This document shows, in pieces, positions 23,822-33,458 of a stretch of 64,000 bases of DNA. The notes beneath the pieces are model-generated. The model searched no databases. It saw only the letters and a program-made list of their open reading frames with translations, and was not told where the DNA came from. Numbering within the stretch: the first letter of the stretch is position 1; every line of letters starts with the position of its first letter. This stretch comes from Achromobacter sp. UMC46 (GTDB lineage: Bacteria; Pseudomonadota; Gammaproteobacteria; Burkholderiales; Burkholderiaceae_B), in NCBI RefSeq assembly GCF_014170335.1, contig NZ_LZZS01000006.1, forward strand, positions 1 to 64,000, read 5' to 3'. A program made the translations under genes and the position numbers.

Positions 23822-26349
23822 CGGGAGGCTTGAAACAGTGTCTTCAGGAAAGGGGCCGTCGCCCCGGCGCCGGCCTGGCTGACAGCACGCGGCGTGCCTT
23901 CGGCGACGATACGGCCGCCCTCTTCGCCCGCGCCAGGGCCGACGTCGATCATCCAATCGCTGCCCGCGACGACGCGCAGGTCGTGTTCGACGACCACGAC
24001 GGTATTGCCGGCGTCCACCAGCCCATGCAGTTGCGCCATCAGCTTATCCACATCCGCCGCGTGCAAGCCGGTCGTGGGTTCGTCCAGCACGTAGAGCGTG
24101 TTGCCGCGCTGGCTGCGCTGCAGTTCGGTGGCCAGCTTGATGCGCTGCGCTTCGCCGCCGGACAGTTCGGTGGCCGGCTGCCCCAGGCGAAGGTAGCCCA
24201 GTCCGATCTCGTGCAGCAGCGCCAAGGGGCGTTGCACCACGGGTTCGTCCTGGAAGAAAGCCCGGGCCTCATCCACCGTCATCGCCAGGACTTGCGCGAT
24301 GTTGCGGCCGTTCCATTCGATTTCCAGCGTCTTGGCGTTATAGCGACTGCCGTGACAGGCGGGGCAAGGCGCATAGACGCTGGGCATGAACAGCAGCTCG
24401 ATATGGACGAAGCCCTCGCCCTCGCAGGTGTCGCACCGGCCTTGGGCGACATTGAACGAGAAGCGGCCGGCGCCGTACCGGCGCGCCTTGGCTGCCCGGG
24501 TTCCGGCGAACAGCTTGCGGACGTGGTCGAACAGGCCCGTGTAGGTGGCCAGGTTGGAGCGGGGCGTGCGGCCGATGGGCTTCTGGTCCACGTTCACCAG
24601 CCGCTTGATGGCATCGGCGCCCCCGTCGATGCGGCCCGTCGTGCGGGCCAGGCCGCCGGGTTGCGGCAGATCGCCTTCGGTGTCTTCGACGGCGGGTTCG
24701 TGGCCCAGATGCTCGCCGATCAATTCCACCAGTGCCTGGCTGACCAGGCTGGATTTCCCCGACCCCGACACCCCGGTCACCGCCGTGAACGCGCCCAAGG
24801 GGAAACGGGCGTCCAGCCCATGCAGGTTGTTGCGGTGGATACCCCGCAACGACAACCATCCCGCGGGTTCCCGGGCGGGCCGGACGGGTGCCGCCGCGCC
24901 GTTGAACAGGTACCGCGCGGTCAGCGACGCGCCGACTTTTCGCAGACCCTCGGGCGGGCCGCTGTACAGCACCTGCCCGCCATGCTGGCCGGCGCCAGGC
25001 CCTACATCCACCAGCCAGTCGGCACGCCGCAGCGTGTCCAGATCGTGCTCCACGACGAACAGCGTGTTGCCGGCCGCCTTCAACTGGTCCAGCGCGCGGT
25101 GCAGCGCCTGCCCGTCCACCGGGTGCAGGCCGGCGGACGGTTCGTCCAGCACATACACGACGCCAAACAGGTTCGACCGGATCTGGGTCGCCAGCCGCAG
25201 CCGCTGCAGTTCGCCTGGCGACAGGGTGGGCGTGGAACGGTCCATCGCCAGATACCCCAGGCCCAGCGCCTGCAAGGTCCCGATGCGCTCGACCAAATCG
25301 TGCGCGATGCGCTGGGCTGCGACGTGGCGTGCACCGTCGGCCGCCGCCCCGTCGGCATGGCCGCTGGCGGCAGGGGCCAGGACCTGTGCAATCCGGGCTA
25401 GCGGCAGCCGCGACAGCGAGCCGATATCCAGCCCCGCGAACGTGACCGACAGCGCTTCGCGCTTGAGGCGCCGGCCGTCGCACACGGGGCATGGCGCCCC
25501 GGTCATGAAGCGCGCCACGCGCTTTTTCATCATGGCGCTCTGCGTGGTGGCGAACGTATGCATCACGTAGCGCCGTGCGCCCGTGTAGGTGCCCATGTAG
25601 CTGGGTTCTTGCTTGCGGCGCAACGCGGCGCGGGTTTCGGCCGGCGTGAAGCCCGCGTAGACCGGCGCCGTCGGCTGCTCGTCGGTGTACAGGATCCAGT
25701 CGCGGGCCTTCTTGGGAAGGTCGCGCCACGGCTTGTCCACGTCGTAGCCCAGAGTGACCAGGATGTCGCGCAAGTTCTGCCCGTGCCAGGCAGGCGGCCA
25801 CGACGCGATGGCGCGCTCGCGGATGGTCAGCGACGGGTCGGGCACCATGGACTGCTCGGTCACGTCGTAGACATAGCCCAGGCCGTGGCAATTGGGGCAC
25901 GCGCCCTGCGGCGTGTTGGGCGAGAAATCTTCGGCATACAGCATGGGCTGACGCGCGGGATAGGTGCCGGCTCGCGAATACAGCATGCGCAGCATGCTGG
26001 ACAAGGTGGTGACGCTGCCGACCGTGGAACGCACATTGGGCGTGCCGCGCTGCTGTTGCAGCGCGACCGCCGGCGGCAGGCCATCGATGGCGTCCACATC
26101 GGGCACGCCGACCTGGTCGATCAGGCGCCGCGCATAGGGCGACAGGGATTCCAGGTATCGCCGCTGCGCTTCGGCGTACAGCGTGCCGAAGGCCAGTGAC
26201 GACTTTCCCGATCCCGAAACGCCGGAAAACACCACCAGCGCATCGCGCGGGATGTCCACATCCACGTTCTTCAGATTGTGTTCGCGCGCGCCGCGGACGC
26301 GGATGCAGGCGTCGGCGCGGGTCTTGGGGGGTGTCTTCCGCTGGCTCAT
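23818..26349 (-). CDS. UvrA-family ATPase, UvrA2-like (short class)
   Basis: The protein has 843 residues with two ABC modules. Walker [11 protein letters not shown] occurs in both halves, with signature [12 protein letters not shown] in the first and [12 protein letters not shown] in the second. Zinc-finger cysteines are present ([32 protein letters not shown]). Compared with canonical UvrA (about 940 aa), the segment between SRAGTYP and [13 protein letters not shown], which holds the UvrB-binding domain, is missing. This is the class II/UvrA2 hallmark, linked to damage tolerance or resistance to DNA-binding drugs. The main uvrA gene is presumably elsewhere. Confidence 0.9.
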   Translation of the reverse strand: MSQRKTPPKTRADACIRVRGAREHNLKNVDVDIPRDALVVFSGVSGSGKSSLAFGTLYAEAQRRYLESLSPYARRLIDQVGVPDVDAIDGLPPAVALQQQRGTPNVRSTVGSVTTLSSMLRMLYSRAGTYPARQPMLYAEDFSPNTPQGACPNCHGLGYVYDVTEQSMVPDPSLTIRERAIASWPPAWHGQNLRDILVTLGYDVDKPWRDLPKKARDWILYTDEQPTAPVYAGFTPAETRAALRRKQEPSYMGTYTGARRYVMHTFATTQSAMMKKRVARFMTGAPCPVCDGRRLKREALSVTFAGLDIGSLSRLPLARIAQVLAPAASGHADGAAADGARHVAAQRIAHDLVERIGTLQALGLGYLAMDRSTPTLSPGELQRLRLATQIRSNLFGVVYVLDEPSAGLHPVDGQALHRALDQLKAAGNTLFVVEHDLDTLRRADWLVDVGPGAGQHGGQVLYSGPPEGLRKVGASLTARYLFNGAAAPVRPAREPAGWLSLRGIHRNNLHGLDARFPLGAFTAVTGVSGSGKSSLVSQALVELIGEHLGHEPAVEDTEGDLPQPGGLARTTGRIDGGADAIKRLVNVDQKPIGRTPRSNLATYTGLFDHVRKLFAGTRAAKARRYGAGRFSFNVAQGRCDTCEGEGFVHIELLFMPSVYAPCPACHGSRYNAKTLEIEWNGRNIAQVLAMTVDEARAFFQDEPVVQRPLALLHEIGLGYLRLGQPATELSGGEAQRIKLATELQRSQRGNTLYVLDEPTTGLHAADVDKLMAQLHGLVDAGNTVVVVEHDLRVVAGSDWMIDVGPGAGEEGGRIVAEGTPRAVSQAGAGATAPFLKTLFQASR

Positions 26350-26419
26350 GGAGCCATGATAATGGACGCCGCCCGGTACGCAGCGCCGGACAGCGTCGAC
26401 GTCCACGCGGGACGGGGGA

Positions 26420-27973
26420 TCAGCGCAAGCCGGCCACTGAGCGCGCCAAGTCCAGGTACTTGCGGCGCAGGATCTCTTCAGCCTGATCGCGCGGCGTCAG
26501 CATATCGGCCGGGTCCTCTTCCAGCTTCGCGGCCTGCACCAGCGGCAACAAATCCCGATTGTTGGAATCCGACATTGGCGTGAGGGTCTGATCCATCCGC
26601 TTGCCCTTGATGTACATCGTGACCTGCGTAGACTGGCTGCGCGACTCGCTTAACGACGCCGACTTCAGCACGCCTTCTTCATAAGCCAGATTCGTCGTGC
26701 TTCGGGTCGTATCGTGAATCTCGTAATACCGATAGTTCTGTGATTCTTTATCCTTGGTCAGGGCCAAGGTCATTTGGGGAGTAAGCGCCCTGTGGAAGCT
26801 GGCGGTCAGCGTGCTCTGCTGCTCTTGCGACACGGCAAGATCCCACCGGGCTTGCCCCGAGACCGTGCTGCTTTGCGAGGTCTGGAACGAGTATCCGTCC
26901 ACCTCTTTCGGTTGCGCCGGATTCTTGGCATCGCGCATTTGTTCGATCGACGCCGAGAAATCCGCCAAACCGGACAACAGGCTGCGATGCGCATCGGACG
27001 CCGGCAGGCGAACGACGGTTCGATCCGAAGCGGCCGCTGGAACCTGCGCCGCGCCATAGCTTCCGTGCATGGCCGAGAACATATCCTTGAACGTGGCGGT
27101 CAGCCCTTCGTCGCCTTCCCCCCGCCGCTGGGCACGGTCAAATTGCTGCAGGTATTTGCCGATTGCCGCCGACTGTTGTTCGGCCGAACCAAGCGTCACC
27201 GGCTTCGTCAGATCGACGGCCACCTTGACAACGCCCATCAGCCCCGAAACGGTCATCGACCGCTGCGTGCTGTCCGCCTCGAAGTCGATCGTTTGCACGA
27301 CCACGCCCGCGACCTGGCGGGTCTCGCGCAAGCTCATCGATGACAGCAGCGGCGAACTTGCATTGGCCAAGCGAGCCAGCGACCAGCGCGGCGGGTCTTC
27401 CGCCAAGCCGTCCAGGGCATCCTGGAAAGCGCCCGACAACCCCGCGATCGCCTTGCGCTCGTCTTCGTTCAGTTCCCCGTCGGCCACTTCGATCTGCACC
27501 GCCATGCCCTGGGCGCCGCGCTCCAACGTGAGATCGACCTTGACCCCACTGGCGGTGGCGATCCGCAAAGAAACGGTGTTGTCAGCGCGCAGCGCCGCTT
27601 GCGACGTCGTGTCCGCCACGCCATCCGGCGCCCCGATCGTCTGCGCGGCCGGCACCCACAGGGAAAGGCTTGTGCCGTCCGTCCTGAAACGGTTCAGCAG
27701 CGCGGCTCCCACATCGGTGAAAGGTCCGGCCATGCCGCGAGTGCCGACATTCCGGCTCATCAATGCCGAAATCCCATCGGTAGCGGCACCCGTTTCCGTA
27801 TACGTCGAGGCCCGGATGTCGGCCGGGCCTTGGCGCAACTGCACAACGGCCGAGGCAGGCGCCTCAGTGGGCAGTGCGGTGTTCGCGATGCGCGAGTTGG
27901 TGATGGGGGTACTGAGCGCGGCGATGCTCTGCACATTTCCCGACGAGCTGATGGTAGTCATGGGCGATGTCAT
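26420..27973 (-). CDS. Unrecognised 517-residue protein
   Basis: I do not recognise this protein. It has no signal peptide, TM helix or cysteine-rich region. The N-terminus is Ser/Thr/Ala-rich and low in structure, the middle (about 200-300) has mixed alpha/beta character, and the C-terminal third is rich in Ser/Gln/Thr strands (SQSSTVSGQARWDLAVSQEQ). It ends with a charged helix (PRDQAEEILRRKYLDLARS). The composition resembles secreted effectors or flagellar-type proteins lacking a cleaved signal, but this is impressionistic. ATG 27961 (4 codons in) is an alternative start. It appears monocistronic, downstream of a hydrolase. Confidence 0.7.
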   Translation of the reverse strand: MTSPMTTISSSGNVQSIAALSTPITNSRIANTALPTEAPASAVVQLRQGPADIRASTYTETGAATDGISALMSRNVGTRGMAGPFTDVGAALLNRFRTDGTSLSLWVPAAQTIGAPDGVADTTSQAALRADNTVSLRIATASGVKVDLTLERGAQGMAVQIEVADGELNEDERKAIAGLSGAFQDALDGLAEDPPRWSLARLANASSPLLSSMSLRETRQVAGVVVQTIDFEADSTQRSMTVSGLMGVVKVAVDLTKPVTLGSAEQQSAAIGKYLQQFDRAQRRGEGDEGLTATFKDMFSAMHGSYGAAQVPAAASDRTVVRLPASDAHRSLLSGLADFSASIEQMRDAKNPAQPKEVDGYSFQTSQSSTVSGQARWDLAVSQEQQSTLTASFHRALTPQMTLALTKDKESQNYRYYEIHDTTRSTTNLAYEEGVLKSASLSESRSQSTQVTMYIKGKRMDQTLTPMSDSNNRDLLPLVQAAKLEEDPADMLTPRDQAEEILRRKYLDLARSVAGLR

Positions 27974-27983
27974 CCAAACGCGT

Positions 27984-27998
27984 GGGCAGTTCCTGCCC
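27984..27998. terminator. Hairpin between hydrolase and unknown gene
   Basis: GGGCAG-TTC-CTGCCC is a perfect 6-bp stem with a 3-nt loop, 11 bp upstream of the 517-residue gene and downstream of the hydrolase on the same strand. It may terminate the hydrolase transcript. No T-tract is seen. Confidence 0.35.
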
Positions 27999-28074
27999 GG
28001 ATTCTGTCGATATCTCTTCGAGTTGTAACGGCAGGTGGCCCGAAAACTTAATGAATGACACGCCGTCCTTTTCC

Positions 28075-28875
28075 CTAAGGCTGATCCAGAAACGCGCGCA
28101 CCGCGTCCAGCACGGCGTCTTCACGCTCGCGGTGGGGCACATGGCCGCAGCCGGGCATCGGCAGCATCGACGACGGTCCGCCCGCCAGCGCCACCAGCTT
28201 TTCGGGATGGCGCATGGACCCGTATTCGTCGTTTTCGCCATGGATGGCCAGGAGCGGCACCGTCACGCGGGGCAAGACCGCGTCCAGGTTCCAGCCGGCG
28301 AATTCGGCGGATTGCCAAGTCTTGACCCAGGCGTCCAGCACCCATTGCGCCTTGTCGCCGTGATAGCGCTTGAGGCGTTCCAGCTGCGCCGGGTCCTTGA
28401 ATTGCTCGCCCGCCACCCGAATGCCTTCCAGGGTGCGGTCTTCCACGAACTCCTGGGCCGATTCCGTCATGACGCCGAGGCAGCGCCGCGGGAACGCCGC
28501 AGCGACAGACACCGCCATCCCGCCGCCGACGCTATGGCCGAAAACGAGGAAGCGGGCCAGATTGAAGTGGTCCGCCAGCGCGGCGAAGGCGTCCCGGGCT
28601 TCGTCGGCCACGAAGTCCGGCAGAAGACGGCCGGGGTGCGGGTCGGACTGGCCGAAACCCAGCCGGTCGTAGGCGATCACGGCGCGACCCGTGGCCTGCG
28701 CCAGTTTGGCGGGAAAGTCCCGCCACAGGTCCACGCATCCCAGCGAGTCATGCAGCAGGACGATCGGCGCGCCGCCCGCCTGCCCCGGCACCTGCCAATA
28801 GCGGGCGTGGATCCGGCCGCGCGCGGTCGGGATCATCGTGTCTTCGGGCGCGGCGGCGGCAGTATCGGCCATCAT
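28075..28875 (-). CDS. Alpha/beta hydrolase
   Basis: The 266-residue protein has the alpha/beta-hydrolase fold with nucleophile elbow GHSVGGG (Ser near residue 115), an acidic residue in IHGENDE and the catalytic His in GCGHVPHRE. There is no signal peptide, so it is cytoplasmic. The HDSLG segment near residue 42 forms the oxyanion-hole region. The substrate, an ester or other acyl compound, cannot be inferred. GAGG precedes the ATG. Confidence 0.88.
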   Translation of the reverse strand: MMADTAAAAPEDTMIPTARGRIHARYWQVPGQAGGAPIVLLHDSLGCVDLWRDFPAKLAQATGRAVIAYDRLGFGQSDPHPGRLLPDFVADEARDAFAALADHFNLARFLVFGHSVGGGMAVSVAAAFPRRCLGVMTESAQEFVEDRTLEGIRVAGEQFKDPAQLERLKRYHGDKAQWVLDAWVKTWQSAEFAGWNLDAVLPRVTVPLLAIHGENDEYGSMRHPEKLVALAGGPSSMLPMPGCGHVPHREREDAVLDAVRAFLDQP

Positions 28876-28952
28876 TCATCCATCCTCGGTGCAGTTCATG
28901 GGAATGAGGAATTCTGCTTCCAACCGCGCCGGTGGGCAACTGCGCGCGATCC

Positions 28953-29735
28953 TTAATCCACGCGAATGCGCTCGACCTGGTTTTCCAAGGTGCCCCTCGC
29001 CGACGTCACGCGCGTGGAGATGGCCAAGTTGTAGGCCGTCAACCAGACAAACTTCAGCTCCGTCTGCTTGACGCCGTTGCTATTGAAATCCGTGCAAAGC
29101 AAATCGATCGCGCGGCCCGGCGTCCCCTGGATAAAGCGATTGGCGTCGTAGAAGGTCTGGGACTCGCAATGCCGATTCCTAAGGAACGACTGCGCCAGCG
29201 GATCCCGGATACTGGAGGAACCCTCGAACGAGTAGACCGAATTCTCGCGCACATCGGCCAGGGAATCCCAAGCCTTCACGCTGCGCAGGAACATGATCGG
29301 GTGCGCGGTTTGATTGCGCAGCGCGGCGACCTGGATGGCCATGTTCGCCACGCCGTGGTAGTTCAACTCGAAAGACATTCCGCTGGGCAGGCCGTTCGAG
29401 AAGGTCTGCTCGATGATGCGCACGGCGCCATTGTTCCCGTCATTGATGTAAGTCGTCTCGTAGGTGACCTTGACCGCGTCCGGTTTCTTTTCGGCCCCGG
29501 CCACGAGCGATTCGCCATAGACGGTCAAGCGTTTGAAACCCAGCCGCTCGGCGCCCGGCGACGCCAGCACCCCCGGCGGCACAACCACTCGCGCCGACGA
29601 GAAATTCGTGGCCGAATAGCCTTCGGGATCCGCCACCATCGGTTTCACCTGAACCGGGCCCGCGCAACCGGCCAGCACCCCTGACAAGATGATCGGCACC
29701 GCCAGCTTGGCCGAAATCGAACGCATCACCATCAT
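28953..29735 (-). CDS. Lipoprotein, paralogue A of a tandem pair
   Basis: The 260-residue protein has lipobox LAGC at about residue 24. It shares a co-linear set of motifs with the next gene upstream: PMVADPEGYSATNF, RLGFKRLTV, YINDGNNGAVRI and FYDANRFIQGTPGRAIDLLC. The two arose by duplication. The GTPGRAIDLLC/TDF region contains a Cys that could pair with the one in NRHCES. I do not recognise a named family. It is probably in the outer membrane or periplasm and follows paralogue B in the same direction, 68 bp away. Confidence 0.75.
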   Translation of the reverse strand: MMVMRSISAKLAVPIILSGVLAGCAGPVQVKPMVADPEGYSATNFSSARVVVPPGVLASPGAERLGFKRLTVYGESLVAGAEKKPDAVKVTYETTYINDGNNGAVRIIEQTFSNGLPSGMSFELNYHGVANMAIQVAALRNQTAHPIMFLRSVKAWDSLADVRENSVYSFEGSSSIRDPLAQSFLRNRHCESQTFYDANRFIQGTPGRAIDLLCTDFNSNGVKQTELKFVWLTAYNLAISTRVTSARGTLENQVERIRVD

Positions 29736-29803
29736 TACTCCTAATCATGAATCAGAAAACGGGATATCCGCCGCCCGGCGGGACTTTCCAGAACCGCCTG
29801 CGG

Positions 29804-30580
29804 CTATTCGACGACCACGCTGTCGTACTCGTAGCGGTCGGAGGCCTGCGCGCGTTTGGTCGACAGGTCCAACGCCAGGCCAAATGCCGCCAGGAATACG
29901 TGCGCGGTCTCGGCGACCATCACGTCCTTCTCATCGAAGTGCCTGCACGTCAGGTCGATCGCCCGGCCGGGAATGCCCGGCCTGAACGTCGCGGCGTCGT
30001 AGAACACGCCGGAGGCGCAACGCAATGATCTCGGGACACCCAGGTCGAACAGCTCTGGCGTCGCGGCTTTGTAGTCGAATCGGTAGTCCGTCTTTTCTCT
30101 GATATCGGCCAGGCTGGCGAACGGCCGGTCGCCGCGCGAATACAGGATGGGGTAGCTGAACCATTCGCCGGTCCGGGCGCGCTGCCAGGCGGCCGGCACC
30201 AGTCCGCGATACGAACTGCTGAAGTAGTAATCGACCGGAATGCCGTTGGAGTCGGTCCGGGCCAATATGCGCACCGCACCGCTGTCGCCTTCGTTGAGAT
30301 AGCTTTGCTCGAAGGTGATCGGCCGCGCCTTGCTGGCCTCGGCGTCTGCCCCGATCGTGCGCCCCTTGACGACCAGGCGCTTGAAGCCCAAAGGCTCCGC
30401 ATTCAATGCGGGCAACAGACGGCGGGAAGCCTCCGGGAGCTTTTCGCGGGCGAAATATGCAGTCGAATAGGCGTCGGGATTGGATACCATCGGCTGGGTC
30501 GAAGTCGGCCCAAGGCATCCGGTAAGAAGGGTGGCGGCCATGGCCGCCGTCGTCCCCAGCTTGAACGGGATCATCTGCAA
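29804..30580 (-). CDS. Lipoprotein, paralogue B of a tandem pair
   Basis: This 258-residue protein has lipobox LTGC at about residue 22 and the same motif series as the downstream paralogue: PMVSNPDAYSTAYF, PLGFKRLVV, YLNEGDSGAVRI and FYDAATFRPGIPGRAIDLTC. The conserved series shows where function lies, namely a central beta-rich domain and a C-terminal Cys-containing helix. The two genes likely form an operon read from an AT-rich promoter region near 30595-30615. Function is unknown. Confidence 0.75.
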   Translation of the reverse strand: MQMIPFKLGTTAAMAATLLTGCLGPTSTQPMVSNPDAYSTAYFAREKLPEASRRLLPALNAEPLGFKRLVVKGRTIGADAEASKARPITFEQSYLNEGDSGAVRILARTDSNGIPVDYYFSSSYRGLVPAAWQRARTGEWFSYPILYSRGDRPFASLADIREKTDYRFDYKAATPELFDLGVPRSLRCASGVFYDAATFRPGIPGRAIDLTCRHFDEKDVMVAETAHVFLAAFGLALDLSTKRAQASDRYEYDSVVVE

Positions 30581-30706
30581 AACGCCCCCTAAAAATGTAA
30601 GTTAATTTTACGGAGGGGCATTCTACTCTTGTCCGGCAGACCCTGGGCGCATGGGAATCCGCACCGGCGAACCACGCGCCCAAATGCCCGCTACCGGGAC
30701 CGGACC

Positions 30707-32557
30707 CTAGGCCGCCGAAGGCAACGCCAACCGTTGGGAGGCTGCCTTGTGCCTATCGTCGCGCAGCTTGAAGCGCGCCACGGTATCGGCCAGCACCCGC
30801 GCCTGGTCGCTGAGCATGGCCGACGCCGCGGCCGACTCTTCCACCAGCGCCGCGTTCTGCTGCGTCGCCTGGTCCATGTCCGCCACGCTGCGGTCGATCT
30901 GGCTGATACCGACGCTTTGCTCGGTCATCGCGCCGTGGATCTCCGCCACCAGGCGCTGCACCCGAGAAATGCCTTCGACGATCTCGCTCATGGTGGAACC
31001 CGCGGCCTGCACGCGTTCGGTGCCGCTCTTGACGTTTTCGACCGACGCCTGGATCAGCGTCCGGATCTCTTGCGCCGACGCCGCGCTGCGCTGCGCCAAC
31101 GTGCGGACTTCACCCGCCACCACGGCAAAGCCGCGGCCTTGTTCGCCGGCGCGCGCCGCTTCCACGGCCGCGTTCAACGCCAGGATGTTGGTCTGGAAAG
31201 CGATGCCGTCGATCACGCTGATGATTTCGGTGATGCGCTGCGACGATTGCGAAATCGCGCTCATCGTCGTCACGGCGTCCGTGACGACCTGGCCGCCACG
31301 TTCGGCAGCCGAACTGGCTTCGGTGGCCAGGCGCGTGGCGTGCTGCGCGGCCTCTTCGGTCTGGCGGACGCTGGAGGTCAATTGCGTCAGCGCCGACGAG
31401 GTTTCCTGCAAGGAGCCTGCGGAGGTCTCGGTGCGTTGCGACAGGTCGCGGTTGCCCATGTCGATTTCGCTGGTCGCCGCCGACATCGAATGCACGCCCG
31501 TGCGCACGTCCAGCATCACGGTGCTGATTTTGTCGACAAACGCGTTGAACGACGAGGAGATCTGCGCCACTTCGTCATGGCCCACGACTTCCAGGCGATG
31601 CGTCATGTCCCCGTCGCCGGAACCGATGGTGTCCATCGCGTCGCGCACCGCCGACAGGCGCTTGAACGCGCGCGACGTCGCGACACTGGCGATCGCGACC
31701 GCCACCAGGGTCAGCACCACCAGCGAGATCAGCGTGGCGTTCAGCACCTGCGTCAGGCCGGCAGTGGCCTCGGCGCTGTCCAGCGCGATCACGAGCGACC
31801 AGTCGGTGCCCGGAATGCGGCGGGCCTTCAGCAGCTTCGGCACCCCGTCCAGATTGATCGCAAGGGGCTCGGCACCATCGCGCAACATGGCCGACAGCGC
31901 GGCAGGCGTCAGTTCAGGCGCCACATCGGTAGAGGGCTTAAGCGCCAGCTTGTCGTTCACGTGCGCGATGACCTGTCCGTCGGTCGCCACCACGAAGGCC
32001 AGGCTGGACGGCGTGGGGCGGATCGCGCGGATGATGGCCTGGATGCCGTCCAGCGCCACCGCGCCGCTCAGCACGCCCGTCGTCTGGCCGCCGCGGATCA
32101 TCGGCGTGGTGAACGCCACGTAGAGCTTGCCCGTACCCGAATCGCCGTAGGGCTTGGTGACCGTCAGCTTGCCGGCCGCCACCGCGCTTTTGTACCAGGG
32201 GCGCGCCGTAGGGTCGTAGTCGGCCGCCACCTGCGTCGTCGAGAAAAAGGTCTTGTCGGACCAGCCGATCGTGGAAATGGGGAAGCCGTTGGTCTCGCCC
32301 ATCAGTTTGGTCAGCCCGCGCGGATCGCCTTTTTCCACCACGGCCGCGGTGGCCACGACGGCCTGGGCCTTATCTTCGGACCAGCGTTCGATGGCGCGGC
32401 CATTGCCGGCCGCAATGGCGTCCAGGTTGCCGGAGATCGTCGCCATCATGTTGCTGCGGACAATCTGGTAAGTCGTGATCCCCGAAAGGACCAGTGCGCC
32501 GACAACGGTAAAGCAGGTAATCAACAGGATCCGGTTGCGCAACGAGGTAATTTTCAT
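30707..32557 (-). CDS. Methyl-accepting chemotaxis protein (dCache-type)
   Basis: The 616-residue chemoreceptor has TM1 (about 10-32), a periplasmic dCache-like sensor (about 35-275, with [17 protein letters not shown], the usual amino-acid/organic-acid pocket region), TM2 (about 280-302) and a HAMP domain. The cytoplasmic four-helix bundle follows, with its conserved tip [20 protein letters not shown] (about 430). There is no NWETF-type C-terminal pentapeptide for CheR/CheB docking. The CWYxxxA-like WYKSA segment suggests a small-molecule ligand, not identifiable here. Confidence 0.93.
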   Translation of the reverse strand: MKITSLRNRILLITCFTVVGALVLSGITTYQIVRSNMMATISGNLDAIAAGNGRAIERWSEDKAQAVVATAAVVEKGDPRGLTKLMGETNGFPISTIGWSDKTFFSTTQVAADYDPTARPWYKSAVAAGKLTVTKPYGDSGTGKLYVAFTTPMIRGGQTTGVLSGAVALDGIQAIIRAIRPTPSSLAFVVATDGQVIAHVNDKLALKPSTDVAPELTPAALSAMLRDGAEPLAINLDGVPKLLKARRIPGTDWSLVIALDSAEATAGLTQVLNATLISLVVLTLVAVAIASVATSRAFKRLSAVRDAMDTIGSGDGDMTHRLEVVGHDEVAQISSSFNAFVDKISTVMLDVRTGVHSMSAATSEIDMGNRDLSQRTETSAGSLQETSSALTQLTSSVRQTEEAAQHATRLATEASSAAERGGQVVTDAVTTMSAISQSSQRITEIISVIDGIAFQTNILALNAAVEAARAGEQGRGFAVVAGEVRTLAQRSAASAQEIRTLIQASVENVKSGTERVQAAGSTMSEIVEGISRVQRLVAEIHGAMTEQSVGISQIDRSVADMDQATQQNAALVEESAAASAMLSDQARVLADTVARFKLRDDRHKAASQRLALPSAA

Positions 32558-32660
32558 GCTTGCCCTATTTCAGCCACTGCCCATATCGGAGGACACGGGT
32601 CCGCGGCCCGCCGGCGAAAACCGACAGCCACGAAGGGCTTACGGCATGCGCGGCCGGGAC

Positions 32661-32742
32661 TTTAGGGAAAACCCTTAAACTCCCACCGATTACCTGCTTC
32701 CAGGGATAGCCGTCCCCGCCACCGCCGTCTCACAATTAGAAT
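32661..32742 (+). promoter_or_regulatory. Promoter region of the first response-regulator gene
   Basis: An imperfect palindrome (TTTAGGGAAAACCCTTAAA, 32661-32679) lies upstream of a -10-like TAGAAT (32737-32742), 33 bp before the ATG. The region is divergent to the chemoreceptor, and the palindrome may be an operator for either side. Evidence is by eye only. Confidence 0.3.
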
Positions 32743-32774
32743 CCGGCGATCCCGCCCCTTCCCCCCGTCGCCCT

Positions 32775-33458
32775 ATGTCCACCGCTCTGCAAACCCCTGA
32801 ACTGACGCTGCCCGCCCCGGTGCTGCTGGTGGAAGACGAACCCCTGGTCTGCCGCCGGCTGGAAGGCCTGCTGCTGCAGCTTGGCTATCAGCCCGACGCC
32901 CTGGTCTTCGCCGGGTCGCTCGCCGAGGCGCGAGCCTGCCTGGCCGAGCAGCCGGTCGCCCTGGCGCTGGTGGATCTGGGCCTGCCGGACGGCAGCGGCA
33001 TCGAACTGATCGCCGAAATGCACGCCGCGGACCCCGGCCTGGCCATCCTGGTCATTTCCGCCTGGTGCACGGAAGATGCGATCCTGGCCGCGCTGCGGGC
33101 CGGCGCCACGGGCTACGTGCTGAAGGAACGCGACGATATCGAGGTCTCGTTGTCCCTGCGCAGCGTGCTTCGCGGCGGCGCGCCGATCGACCCCTTTGTC
33201 GCCCGCCGCATCATCGACGAACTGCGCCCCCGGCAGACGGAACCCCCCGGCAACGCAAGCGGTGAGATACTTAGCCCCCGCGAAAGCCAGATCCTTCGCC
33301 TGGTGGCCGAAGGGCTTGCCAATCGCGAGATCGCCGAGCAGCTGTTCCTGTCGCGCTACACCGTCGAATGTCACATCAAGCACATCTACCGCAAACTGGC
33401 CGTCTCCTCGCGCACGCGGGCGGTGCATGCCGCGCGCGCGCGCGGTTTGCTGGACTGA
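32775..33458 (+). CDS. NarL/LuxR-type response regulator
   Basis: The 227-residue protein has a receiver domain with phosphorylation site Asp67 (LALVDLGLPDGSG) and a C-terminal LuxR HTH (about 162-227, LSPRESQILRLVAEGLANREIAEQLF). It is the first gene of a run of four signalling genes. The kinase gene downstream overlaps or abuts it, so the two form a cognate pair. Targets are unknown; the convergent peptide-export operon is one possible target. Confidence 0.92.
   Translation: MSTALQTPELTLPAPVLLVEDEPLVCRRLEGLLLQLGYQPDALVFAGSLAEARACLAEQPVALALVDLGLPDGSGIELIAEMHAADPGLAILVISAWCTEDAILAALRAGATGYVLKERDDIEVSLSLRSVLRGGAPIDPFVARRIIDELRPRQTEPPGNASGEILSPRESQILRLVAEGLANREIAEQLFLSRYTVECHIKHIYRKLAVSSRTRAVHAARARGLLD

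Noticed and set aside
23776-25401. 541-codon + strand open frame
   Set aside because: It is antisense to the UvrA2-like gene and shows only His/Gln/Arg-rich shadow composition.
30629-32665. 678-codon open frame on the + strand
   Set aside because: It is a GC-rich antisense shadow of the chemoreceptor gene; composition is His/Arg/Gly-rich with no domain.
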